Shown here: positions 35,468 to 44,041 of the stretch, piece after piece
How positions within the stretch are numbered: the stretch's first letter is position 1
Layout: every line of letters begins with the position of its first letter
DNA from: Photobacterium obscurum
GTDB taxonomy: Bacteria; Pseudomonadota; Gammaproteobacteria; Enterobacterales; Vibrionaceae
Assembly: GCF_026191635.1 (NCBI RefSeq)
Contig: NZ_JAKRRW010000001.1
Location: forward strand, 310,001 to 374,000
Direction of reading: 5' to 3'
DNA: 64,000 nt
Position numbers and translations under genes: made by a program
Notes under the pieces: generated by a model
Told to the model about the DNA's origin: nothing
Databases searched by the model: none
What the model saw: only the letters and a program-made list of their open reading frames with translations

Positions 35468-37693
35468 CTATGGCACCGTTTCCTCATTTCCCATATACCA
35501 AGATGAGCGCTGCTCTTCTGCTTCACGGATCAAGGCTGGCACATCGAGGATCATCGCCACCTCACCACTGCCAAGGATTGTTGATCCACTGATCCCACTT
35601 AGCTGCGAGAATATCTTGCTCAGCGGCTTGATCACGGTTTGCAGCTCACCTTGCAGCTGATCAACCACAAACCCTGCTTTTTGCTCTCCACTCTGTACTA
35701 CAACAATATTTCGCTGTTTGACTTCGATATAGCTTTCTTGAAATTGCTTTTGCAGGTTAATAAAAGGCAGGATTTCCCCCCGTAGGTTGACATAATTGCC
35801 ATTTTTACTGAGCTGCTCGCTGTATTCGATACACTCCACAACAGCATCCAGGGGAATAACATAGGTGGCTTTCCCAACCCCAACCGCAAAACCATCAATA
35901 ATTGAAAGCGTTAGGGGTAAGCGCAAACGCAGCAGTGAGCCTTCCCCTTTTTGACTTTCCACTTCAATGCTGCCTTGTAGTGCTTCAATATTGCGCTTAA
36001 CCACATCCATGCCTACGCCTCTGCCCGAGAGATCGCTCACTGACGTTTTGGTGGTTAAGCCAGCTTCCAAAATCAGCCTCAATACCTCTTTCTCGCTCAA
36101 TTGCTGTTCGGCTTTGATTAGTCCATTCTCAATGGCTTTGGCCCTTACTTTTACCGGATCAATACCACCACCATCATCACCGACCTCGATCACAATGCTG
36201 CCTGAATCGTAATACGCCCGTAGTGTGATTGTGCCGGCCGGCTCCTTGCCTTTTTCCAGCCTCTCCTCTTTCGCTTCAATACCGTGATCAATCGCGTTCC
36301 GTACCAAGTGCATCAGGGGATCGTTAATTTTTTCCACTACGCCCTTATCGAGTTCGGTTTCCCCTCCCTCGATTTTCAATCGAATCTCTTTATCCAAGTC
36401 GCGACTGATCTCACGTACCACACGATGGAAGCGTTTAAAGGTGTCATCTATCGGGATCATTCTCAGGTGCAGCGACAACCCTCTGATCTCCTCCACCAGC
36501 AAGGAAACAACGGCACTCGACTCCACCAGTTCGGGGTTACCACTCCGCCGAGCCAGCAAGCTGGTATTCGCACCGGCAATCACCAGCTCGCCAACCAGAT
36601 TAATCAGTTGATCCAGCTTTTGGGCATCAACCCGCAAGCTGCGGTTTTCCTGACGTTTCAGCTCCTTCGCCTTGGCCGGTTTACTGTTCGGAATAGCAGC
36701 AACAGGAGGGAGTGGCTGTTCCTCATTAGCTCCGATATTCCTCGCCGATTCCGGCTCAGTAGCTGGCATTACCGGCACAGTGGTCTGTTTTGCCATACCC
36801 TGCGCATCCGTGATCCGAGCCAGTTCATCTTGCGTCAGGGTACCGCACCACAACAGAGCCGAGCCAAGATCGACAGCTTCATCCTCAAGGTCATTCATTA
36901 ACTGTACGTATTGCTGAAGCTTTCCATGGGGGGGAATTAAGTGTATCTGGCACTCGTCGGCAACAAACTCAAAGACTGACATGATAGTCGAATGATCTGC
37001 ATCACTATCGAACTGAAGCTCCAGGCCGAGGTAACAGGACTCGGGATCCATTTCACTACTGTCGGGCAAGGTGTGAAGCAAGGAGACAAGTTCAACAACC
37101 TCCCCCAAAGAAGTCAGATAACGGAGAAAAGAGAGGGGATCCATACCATTTCGTAACACATCCTTACCAAAGCGTATCGAAAGGTGCCAGTAAGCATTGT
37201 CAACACCTGGGCCAGCCGATGTCTGGGCAAGCTCCTGGGAACCTTCGACATACGGCGTTACCGTATTTTCGGCAGAGGCTGCCCCAGCCTGATTCAACGG
37301 GCTCGTTGTCCCAGCTAACCGCACTAATAAGCCCTGCCCGCGTTGTTCCAGCTCCTGGGATCGTTCCGCCCTATCATTGCCTAGCTGTTCAATCAAGCTT
37401 TCAATATGATCTCGACAATCTAACAAGGTGGAAATCAGTCCATCATCACACAGTCGTTCACTGGCTCTGACCTGCTCCAGCACATTTTCCACGGTATGAG
37501 TAAAAGCGACGATGCCATCAAAGCCGAATAATCCGGCCGATCCCTTAATGGTATGAGCTGCCCGAAATACCAGATTAATCATCTCACTATTGTCTGGCGC
37601 AGCTTTTAGCTGGTTTAATGCCGATTCCATCTCCTGAAGCAAATCCAGGCTCTCGTCGACAAACATCGCCTGGGCATGTTCCATCTCTTCCAT
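35468..37693 (-). CDS. cheA: Chemotaxis histidine kinase CheA
   Basis: The protein has 741 residues from the ATG at 37693, which has AAGGAGG just upstream; a TTG nine codons earlier would swallow this ribosome site. The P1 domain carries phospho-His H47 in RAAHTIKGSAGLFGF. A linker and a P2-like region (about 165-260) follow. The P3 dimerisation helix starts near SLRVDAQKLDQLINLVGELV (about 347). The P4 ATPase has HLVRNAIDHGIE (N box), DDGGGIDP (G1) and GRGVGMDVV (G2). The C-terminal P5 is a CheW-like regulatory domain. It phosphorylates CheY and CheB in response to receptor state. A hairpin (37706-37736) separates it from the STAS gene. Confidence 0.96.
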   Translation of the reverse strand: MEEMEHAQAMFVDESLDLLQEMESALNQLKAAPDNSEMINLVFRAAHTIKGSAGLFGFDGIVAFTHTVENVLEQVRASERLCDDGLISTLLDCRDHIESLIEQLGNDRAERSQELEQRGQGLLVRLAGTTSPLNQAGAASAENTVTPYVEGSQELAQTSAGPGVDNAYWHLSIRFGKDVLRNGMDPLSFLRYLTSLGEVVELVSLLHTLPDSSEMDPESCYLGLELQFDSDADHSTIMSVFEFVADECQIHLIPPHGKLQQYVQLMNDLEDEAVDLGSALLWCGTLTQDELARITDAQGMAKQTTVPVMPATEPESARNIGANEEQPLPPVAAIPNSKPAKAKELKRQENRSLRVDAQKLDQLINLVGELVIAGANTSLLARRSGNPELVESSAVVSLLVEEIRGLSLHLRMIPIDDTFKRFHRVVREISRDLDKEIRLKIEGGETELDKGVVEKINDPLMHLVRNAIDHGIEAKEERLEKGKEPAGTITLRAYYDSGSIVIEVGDDGGGIDPVKVRAKAIENGLIKAEQQLSEKEVLRLILEAGLTTKTSVSDLSGRGVGMDVVKRNIEALQGSIEVESQKGEGSLLRLRLPLTLSIIDGFAVGVGKATYVIPLDAVVECIEYSEQLSKNGNYVNLRGEILPFINLQKQFQESYIEVKQRNIVVVQSGEQKAGFVVDQLQGELQTVIKPLSKIFSQLSGISGSTILGSGEVAMILDVPALIREAEEQRSSWYMGNEETVP

Positions 37694-37705
37694 TTCCCCT
37701 CCTTG

Positions 37706-37736
37706 ATACCAATCGGGCAACTATCCCAATTGGTAT
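37706..37736 (-). promoter_or_regulatory. Intercistronic hairpin directly before the cheA ribosome site
   Basis: ATACCAAT and ATTGGTAT pair, extended inward after one mismatch by GGG/CCC, around a 7-base loop. The hairpin ends two bases before AAGGAGG of cheA. It could set the ratio of CheA to the upstream proteins or stabilise processed mRNA; it lacks a T run. Confidence 0.4.
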
Positions 37737-37760
37737 TAACCGGCAATGAAAAGCGGCTCA

Positions 37761-38072
37761 CTATACGAGTTGCAAGTTAAGCTGCCTTTCGAGTCGCAAC
37801 AAAGTAATCGCTTCCATGGCGGCCGTACTGGCACCGACAATAACAAACGCCCTGCCAGCCTTTGTCGCCTCTTGATGGCACAGCCATAACAGCTGCAAGC
37901 CTGCCGTATCCATTTCACTCACTTCTGTCAGATCAAGCGAGAGTAGTTGAGCGTCATGCAAGTAAGCCAGCAAACGAGGCTTTAACTCTGCAACACTATA
38001 AATAGACATTTCGCCGCTCAGGCTCAGCCTGCACTCAGGTCCTACCTGTTCCTGTGCAATGGTGATATCCAT
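37761..38072 (-). CDS. STAS-domain protein of the chemosensory operon
   Basis: The 103-residue single STAS domain (anti-sigma-factor-antagonist fold) has strand-helix pattern RLSLSGEMSIYSVAELKPRL and the phosphorylation-site region SEMDTAGLQLLW, where Thr replaces the usual Ser. Such proteins occur in some chemosensory clusters, but their exact role there is not settled; binding to other operon proteins or control by phosphorylation is possible. It lies 14 bases after cheY and 67 before cheA. GAGG precedes the ATG. Confidence 0.85.
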   Translation of the reverse strand: MDITIAQEQVGPECRLSLSGEMSIYSVAELKPRLLAYLHDAQLLSLDLTEVSEMDTAGLQLLWLCHQEATKAGRAFVIVGASTAAMEAITLLRLERQLNLQLV

Positions 38073-38086
38073 CCGTTGTCCTCACC

Positions 38087-38455
38087 TCAAGGTAAAATCA
38101 GTTTGGCCACCGCATCGAGCAACTGAGGAGGCTGAAACGGCTTCACAACCCATGCTTTAGCTCCCGCAGCTCTGCCTTCTTGTTTCTTATTATCCTGCGA
38201 CTCAGTGGTCAGAATAATGATTGGCGTAAATTTATAACGAGGCATCTTCTTCACCTCTTTCACGAAGGAAATGCCATCCATTCTTGGCATATTGACGTCG
38301 GTAATGATCAAATTGAGTTTCTGACCGTCCAATTTATCAAGGCCATCAATACCATCTTTCGCTTCAATCACCTGATATCCGGCGCCCTTAAGGGCAATAC
38401 CTACGACCTGGCGGATCGGAGCCGAGTCATCCAAGATCAAAATTGTTTTTGCCAT
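38087..38455 (-). CDS. cheY: CheY-type response regulator
   Basis: The 122-residue single receiver domain has acidic pocket D9-D10, phospho-acceptor D53 (IITDVNMPRMDG), the conserved Thr in ILTTES (about 82) and Lys in VVKPF (about 105). It receives phosphate from CheA. Whether it acts on the flagellar motor or another output cannot be told, as F7-like clusters in vibrios are often not the swimming system. GGAGAG precedes the ATG. It is 15 bases after the upstream receptor gene. Confidence 0.93.
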   Translation of the reverse strand: MAKTILILDDSAPIRQVVGIALKGAGYQVIEAKDGIDGLDKLDGQKLNLIITDVNMPRMDGISFVKEVKKMPRYKFTPIIILTTESQDNKKQEGRAAGAKAWVVKPFQPPQLLDAVAKLILP

Positions 38456-38470
38456 AACACTCTCCGAGGT

Positions 38471-39658
38471 TTAAAAGAAAGTTATCTCGGTATCATGTGA
38501 GGAAGCATCGGCCGCCTCGTTTTTTTCATGATTAAGATGCTGTTCCTGAGCCACATAATCCTGCTTCATCTCATTGAGCCAGTTGGTGACATCAAGCCGG
38601 TGTGCTTCGTCATCATTATGCTGCGCTGACTCATAGCCAATGATCTCTGCCTGCAGCTTGTCCAGGTTCGTTTCTACTTGGGTCATAATTTGGCTGGCGC
38701 GATCCTGAAACTGCAAGGAGACGATGATGCCGGAGATTTCCTGCTGGATATCCCGGTTTTTATCCTGTAGCAGCGAGGTGGAATCACTCAGTTCGGAAGC
38801 CAACCGATTAAAGTTAGCCAGGATAGATTCAATATTGGTTACGGAAGCCGCTTCGGCCTTGGCATCTTGGTGTGCGCTCTGCTCTGCGATATTCACTGTA
38901 TCGGCCATTGCCTGGTTGATCATCGAGACCTTGTCACGGATATGTTTGCCGGTTTCCCCGGATAGCTGCGACAATTTACGTACTTCACCAGCCACCACAG
39001 CAAACCCCCGCCCCTGATCACCGGCCCTCGCCGCCTCTATTGCTGCATTCAACGCCAGTAAGTTGGTCTGCTCAGCAATATTGGCGACATCTATAGCCAT
39101 TTTGTCGAGCTCTTCGGTGTAACTGGCTAAGTGCCGAACCTGAGTCAACATCTTTTCTTTGGTCTCCATCGTAGAACGAAGCAGAGTAATGACTTGATTC
39201 AGGTTCTCTTCACTGTCGCTAAGCACTGCAATCACCCCATGCTGGCCGTTATCTTGCCCTGTCACATGCCGTGACTCTGTCACCGCCTGATCCAGTTCAG
39301 AAATAATCTCCGAAAAACGCTGCGATAAAGCCGTGATCTCGGTTTCAGTCTGTAGCCTTACTGTACATAGCTGCCGTTGCCATATCGGCAATACCTGCAG
39401 ACAAAGCTCAACCAAGCGTGTCAATTGCTCTTGCATATGCTGCTGTTTACACTGGAATTCATCTTTTTGCTGCTCGCAGGCTTGCACCACAGCAGCCTCA
39501 TGCCCGGATTGCAAAAATCGGGCTGCAAGATAGCCTGCAACAATCAAAACACCGCTAACAAAATAAGCGACTTGGCTTGCACGGTCTAAAAGCAGCAGCC
39601 CAACAGCTGCAACACACGTCAATCCGATCGGTACCCAAAAAAAACGGCTTTTTTCCAT
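38471..39658 (-). CDS. Methyl-accepting chemotaxis protein without a periplasmic sensor
   Basis: The 395-residue receptor has two closely spaced spans near the N-terminus (about 8-25 and 30-48) and no room for a ligand domain or a standard HAMP. A coiled cytoplasmic domain with the tip [20 protein letters not shown] (about residue 193) follows. It is shorter than transmembrane receptors of the usual type and may respond to an intracellular or membrane cue, or partner with the large receptor in the same operon. First gene of the operon, with GGAAGTGGGG before the ATG. The C-terminus (DTEITFF) lacks a clear pentapeptide. Confidence 0.88.
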   Translation of the reverse strand: MEKSRFFWVPIGLTCVAAVGLLLLDRASQVAYFVSGVLIVAGYLAARFLQSGHEAAVVQACEQQKDEFQCKQQHMQEQLTRLVELCLQVLPIWQRQLCTVRLQTETEITALSQRFSEIISELDQAVTESRHVTGQDNGQHGVIAVLSDSEENLNQVITLLRSTMETKEKMLTQVRHLASYTEELDKMAIDVANIAEQTNLLALNAAIEAARAGDQGRGFAVVAGEVRKLSQLSGETGKHIRDKVSMINQAMADTVNIAEQSAHQDAKAEAASVTNIESILANFNRLASELSDSTSLLQDKNRDIQQEISGIIVSLQFQDRASQIMTQVETNLDKLQAEIIGYESAQHNDDEAHRLDVTNWLNEMKQDYVAQEQHLNHEKNEAADASSHDTEITFF

Positions 39659-40048
39659 AAAGCCCCACTTCCCTGATAAAGAATGAATGCCCCTAAAGGG
39701 CTAATGAAGTATAGGCAGATGTAATTTGTGAAATTTCAATAATTTCTGAAATGAATAAGATATAGCTAAAAAATTTGACAAGCTTCAAACTATGCAATTA
39801 TTCGAATATGATTTTTTTAATGTCATATATAGCAGAGTAAAATCTTATCACGCTTAATATTCAACCAGTCTCATATGATTTTATATGCCCTTCAATCTTT
39901 CTCTCTTTAATCACCAAACAACCTCAAGCGACAATATTCAGTGAGATATCAGCATGTCCGGTTCAAGAAAAAACAATAGGAACCACGAATCCTTTTCAAC
40001 GACAGTTGACGAAAATGTGCCTACTGTCCTTACAGCCGCAAATAGCAA
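39659..40048. other. Intergenic region upstream of the chemosensory operon
   Basis: AT-rich sequence of about 390 bases, presumably holding the promoter of the leftward chemosensory operon. No operator or RNA gene was recognised. An 85-codon open frame starting at 39954 overlaps alaE and is not credible. Confidence 0.5.
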
Positions 40049-40076
40049 AAAGGCTCCCAACCGATTGGGAGCCTTT
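40049..40076 (-). terminator. Terminator after alaE
   Basis: AAAGGCTCCCAA and TTGGGAGCCTTT form a perfect 12-bp stem with a CCGA loop and flanking T run on the minus strand, 28 bases after the alaE stop. Confidence 0.88.
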
Positions 40077-40104
40077 CAAATACTGGCAGTATTGACGGGG
40101 GGAC

Positions 40105-40554
40105 TTAAGCCTGCTGGTAATAGCCCGGCACACGGAACATACGGCGGCATAAATCCAGAAACTGACCGTAAACTACCCCCAACATACCTGAAACAAAAGC
40201 ATTACTGGTGACTGCTGTGATGATTTGATCTACATCGGCGCCCACAACCCATAAGATTGCTGCATATACCGGGGATTGAAACAACACATAGGCGACCATA
40301 TCAGACAGCCCTTTCATCCAGCTGGTTGGCGACAGGCGGTGGCCTTGACGAATAACATAATCACGGAATACACCATATGGCCAGGCAATCGCAATATTAA
40401 CTGGTATCGACAAGGTTCGCGATGCTAAAGACTGCTCAAATGTCATTCCCGACACGAACACCTCAATCAACATGCCGGTAATAAAACTGAAAATCACCAT
40501 TGCAAAGGTGTCAGCCGCCGCATTTCGCACATTGAATTGACCTTTAACAGACAT
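40105..40554 (-). CDS. alaE: L-alanine exporter AlaE
   Basis: The protein has 149 residues from the ATG at 40554, the same length as E. coli AlaE. GGAGGT lies seven bases upstream, so a TTG five codons earlier is unlikely. It has four predicted spans and the family segments [15 protein letters not shown] (near residue 10), [18 protein letters not shown] (about 43-60) and [12 protein letters not shown] at the C-terminus. AlaE exports L-alanine at the inner membrane and protects cells from alanine or dipeptide overload. In E. coli it is controlled by Lrp. It stands alone, with a long AT-rich upstream region (40555-41331). Confidence 0.93.
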   Translation of the reverse strand: MSVKGQFNVRNAAADTFAMVIFSFITGMLIEVFVSGMTFEQSLASRTLSIPVNIAIAWPYGVFRDYVIRQGHRLSPTSWMKGLSDMVAYVLFQSPVYAAILWVVGADVDQIITAVTSNAFVSGMLGVVYGQFLDLCRRMFRVPGYYQQA

Positions 40555-41331
40555 ACCGCAAACCTCCAAAACCAGAAAATAAGGCCAGAAAAAAGAATAT
40601 ATTTAGATACTTTCACTGGCTAAATCACATATAGCCAGTTGATTTGCGTATTAGAACAGGTTTTAACCAAAATAAGACACCAAAGTTTAAATTAAATTGT
40701 AAATTTATAACTGGTTTTAGCGGTTAAACTGGAAGAATAAACTATCTAGGCGGCAGTGACGTGCCTCATGCTGGATTTACACTCAAGAACGCAGTGAAAA
40801 ACACAAGTAAAACGGCAAGGATAGCGCTTATATCGGCCATTTAGCTTTAGGTAATAACCGAATTTGAATTAACAGGTAACAAAGAGGCGATTTTTATGCA
40901 TAAAAGCCACTACAGCAGCCATGTGAAGCAAACACAATATACATATGTAAACAACTGAAATAAAACAATTAAACATACAAACAACCCATCAAAGAAAGCT
41001 CTAAACTATCACCGTAAAACTGGCAATTAAAACCACTTTTCCATCCACTTTAAAAGATATCTTCAATAAATTTATTGCTTATAGGCATAATCAAGAACAT
41101 CAATGATAAAAGTCTACATAACTGGCTATTTTCACCCTCCATAAAATTGCTACAATAATTTAACCTATTGATTTTTAGCCACACAACACAACATTTCCAA
41201 CACCAAAAAAACATACAAAAATGAAACATAATTACAGATTATCAATATTAATGAAGTCGAATCATCGCTCCCCTGATACGTATCTAGCCCAACGGTTTCC
41301 TTTGGGTATACGAAATGCCTAGCAATAACCC
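40555..41331. other. Long AT-rich intergenic region upstream of alaE
   Basis: About 780 bases without a gene. ACTGGCTA and TAGCCAGT form an inverted repeat (40615-40622 and 40632-40639, 9-base spacer) about 60-85 bases upstream of the alaE start. Related AACTGG elements recur near 40710, 40729, 41023 and 41118. This could be a regulator landing zone (Lrp-like), but that is inference. Confidence 0.45.
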
Positions 41332-41360
41332 AAAAAGCCCCGGCAAATGGCCGAGGCTTT
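41332..41360 (-). terminator. Terminator after the VolA-like lipase gene
   Basis: On the minus strand AAAGCCTCGGCC pairs with GGCCGGGGCTTTT (one mismatch), followed by T. It is about 34 bases after the stop codon. Confidence 0.8.
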
Positions 41361-41393
41361 GAGCGGATTCCTGTCAGGAATTAGTGCTGGGTG

Positions 41394-43997
41394 TTACTTT
41401 TCAATGACAGTCAGATCCACCGGTGCAACACGATGAGAACCTGGAACATAAGCGCCATCAGTTAGGGTGTACTTCACAAAGGAGGCAGCCTGCACCGCCA
41501 GCTCAGTGGCTGCGCCATCGACCGAGCTATAGTCCGCATTTCCTTCCGTTTCCGAGCTCGTTAACGTGCCCGCTCCAATGTTATGGGTTCCGGTTAAAAA
41601 GCGCGTATATGAACGCTCTGTACTGTTAAGCGTATTCTTTAAACCATACGTTTCCTCCAGTGGTGTTGCCCCTGCCAGCGGAAACTCAGTAGTATTGAGA
41701 GAGAAATATGGCTTAAGTGAAGAACCGTTAAAGCAACCCAGCTCTTGAGTGGCAACTGAACCAGCCTCCATGCTAGCCGAGTTACAGACTTCATACGCTG
41801 TCTGGCCATCCAGCTCTACTTTAATTGGAACCGTTTGATCGCCTGTCGTCAGATAACTTCCCGGGATATCTTGTAATCCCGGCTGCTCAGAGATACTGCC
41901 GGTCACTGAAAATGACAAGATCGGCGTGTCTTGCAACGCATCGGCGTAGTTAAGCGGGTCAACCGTATCGACAACCGCCTGCATCAGATATTGGAACTCA
42001 CTAAGGAACTCCGGCGATAATTGATCTGACTGCTGTTTATAGGCTTGCGGATTTTGCTCAGCGTATTCGCGGACCGCGGTCAAGTCTTGCTCAATACCCA
42101 GCTCCTTGGCCATCCGCAAGCGATACTCTGGCATCGCCTTGATAGCCGGCGGCACTTCACTATGGCCCAGCCATACCGAATTCATCAAAATCCCACCTAT
42201 ACCTCCACCGGGATTGGCAAGAATACTGCCGTTCAAGGCTTGGTCGCTACCTGCCACAATACCACTGAACGAAGCCCCGGCAATTGAGCCCATTGAATGG
42301 CCCATCACATAGACATTATCGGCGTCCAAAGGCTCAACCTGCTCTTGGCCTTCACTATCGACATAAGTCAGATCACCAACAGAAGCACGTAGGTTGATCA
42401 GGTCAGCAATACTCTGGCGCAGGTTGTCCCGCGATGTTAGCAATGCGTCGGCTTTCAGGAAGTTCTTAACATCAGCTTGCTCGTGCCCCGGGAACAAGCC
42501 TCGCAACGACTGGCTGACGTTGATGTCATAGCTTTCATCACCATCGATATCGACTGCCCGCGTGTTGTGAAGTGGGTGATCAATAGCAATCACTGCATAA
42601 CCTTGGTTGGCCAGTTCAGCCTGAACAAAGTTATCCAGCAGTAGCATACCGCCATTGCCAAACTCTTTAGCGGCGGTGATCCCGTGCGAGAAGATAACCA
42701 CCGGCCAACCGGCTTCCGGCATCGGATTTCGCTCACGATTCGGTAATACCACCTGAACCGCCAGTTCCTGCTCGCCTTGCGAAACTGGGGCCGGTTTCAG
42801 GCCTTCAGTAACATCCCATACACTATACAGCGATGGGCACTTTTCACTTGTGTAGCGGTAGCTCTCAAAGTAGCTTTCGTGTTCTGCAACCTTGATCCCA
42901 TCAATCCCAAACCAGAACTCCGCTTCATCCTGGCTAGACAAGTCAGCCTGACAGTTGCTGGCGGTAATTTTATTCGAATCCGCGAGGTAATAAGGCAGCG
43001 TGATCGTGGCCTGTAATTTCCTCACACACTCGACAACGAAGCCGTCTCCGCGGTCAGTAACGCAGAAATTAGGGTCAATATCAGGGACACCAATGACGCC
43101 GCCAATGATCTTGCCAACAATCGTATCTAGCATTTCTGGCGGCAGTACGGCACCGGCCAGGTGGTTATCCGGTGACTCGGCAGATTGAAAACCAGCAGGT
43201 TGATGTCCACGCTTAGGCAGTAGATTTTTTAGCACTGCACCAATTTTCTGGGTCTTGAAACCGGCAATATACAGCACACTGTCAGGAGTAATGGACTCGT
43301 CATTAAGTTCGGTAAACAAGCCATCGACTTTTTCTTTATAGCTCGCTAGACGAGGGGTGCCTTGCGGCTCGTTTAGCAAAGACTCAAACGCAGGAGAGCG
43401 CTTGACCACCTCGCCTGCTGTCGACTTCAACCCCTTGGTAACCGCGAGTACATAGGCCGTGTTCCCAGCCAAAGGCTTTAGGGGAAGGATCTGTAGATGA
43501 TTAAACTCAGTGACCCTTACGGTAAAGTCCTTGTCATAGCGAAGTTCAGAATAGCCCGGAAAAGGAAGCTGACGCTTGGCAAAAATTCGGATGCTTTCAG
43601 CAAAAGTATCGGTATCTAGCTGGCTGCCATCACCAGACATTGGAATAGTAAACGGTGCCGTCGTTGACCAGCCGCTGAGATCTTCCAACGAGCACTTGGT
43701 TCCATTAACGATGTTCTCTGGAAGCTCGTTGTCACTATCACTTTCGCCACAACCGTAAACCGTCAGCTTGGTATTTTCCGAGCCGTCCTCACCAATAAAA
43801 TACAGATCATTGGGCATCGGAATATTTCTGTCATTGGCTATTTCTTTGGTATTTTCCAGGCCAAATGAAAACTGAAGATTCGCAGGCTGTAATTGCTTGC
43901 CATTGCCGTCACTGTCGTCATCCGATGAACCGCAGGCCACAAGGGCAGAAGCTGACAGCGCGATCAGCACTGCGTTCGATATTGTTTTTAGTTTCAT
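41394..43997 (-). CDS. VolA-like surface lipoprotein lipase/lysophospholipase
   Basis: The protein has 867 residues from the ATG at 43997, chosen because the lipoprotein signal starts there (MKLKTISNAVLIAL) and AGAGAG lies upstream; an in-frame ATG six codons earlier is possible. The lipobox LVAC gives Cys22, followed by a Ser/Asp-rich spacer (GSSDDDSDG) suggesting outer-membrane sorting. An alpha/beta-hydrolase domain carries the nucleophile in GHSMG (Ser568), with an oxyanion-type segment VVIFSHGITA upstream. The family (Pla-1/cef, VolA) cleaves lysophospholipids or lipids at the cell surface. In Vibrio cholerae VolA is encoded beside a FadL porin and releases fatty acids for uptake, and the same pairing occurs here (fadL 45 bases upstream). 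Confidence 0.88.
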   Translation of the reverse strand: MKLKTISNAVLIALSASALVACGSSDDDSDGNGKQLQPANLQFSFGLENTKEIANDRNIPMPNDLYFIGEDGSENTKLTVYGCGESDSDNELPENIVNGTKCSLEDLSGWSTTAPFTIPMSGDGSQLDTDTFAESIRIFAKRQLPFPGYSELRYDKDFTVRVTEFNHLQILPLKPLAGNTAYVLAVTKGLKSTAGEVVKRSPAFESLLNEPQGTPRLASYKEKVDGLFTELNDESITPDSVLYIAGFKTQKIGAVLKNLLPKRGHQPAGFQSAESPDNHLAGAVLPPEMLDTIVGKIIGGVIGVPDIDPNFCVTDRGDGFVVECVRKLQATITLPYYLADSNKITASNCQADLSSQDEAEFWFGIDGIKVAEHESYFESYRYTSEKCPSLYSVWDVTEGLKPAPVSQGEQELAVQVVLPNRERNPMPEAGWPVVIFSHGITAAKEFGNGGMLLLDNFVQAELANQGYAVIAIDHPLHNTRAVDIDGDESYDINVSQSLRGLFPGHEQADVKNFLKADALLTSRDNLRQSIADLINLRASVGDLTYVDSEGQEQVEPLDADNVYVMGHSMGSIAGASFSGIVAGSDQALNGSILANPGGGIGGILMNSVWLGHSEVPPAIKAMPEYRLRMAKELGIEQDLTAVREYAEQNPQAYKQQSDQLSPEFLSEFQYLMQAVVDTVDPLNYADALQDTPILSFSVTGSISEQPGLQDIPGSYLTTGDQTVPIKVELDGQTAYEVCNSASMEAGSVATQELGCFNGSSLKPYFSLNTTEFPLAGATPLEETYGLKNTLNSTERSYTRFLTGTHNIGAGTLTSSETEGNADYSSVDGAATELAVQAASFVKYTLTDGAYVPGSHRVAPVDLTVIEK

Positions 43998-44041
43998 AGC
44001 TATCTCTCTGTTCATACTCTGCTCTCAGGCAGAGCAAAGCA

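Noticed and set aside
39954..40211. An 85-codon plus-strand open frame after the chemosensory operon promoter region.
   Set aside because: It runs through the alaE terminator hairpin and into the alaE coding region on the opposite strand. alaE is clear by homology.
40739..40760. A minus-strand stretch GTCACTGCCGCCTAGATAG resembling a type I-F CRISPR repeat.
   Set aside because: Only one copy exists, the second stem arm is broken, and there are no spacers or cas genes nearby. A chance match is the simplest reading.
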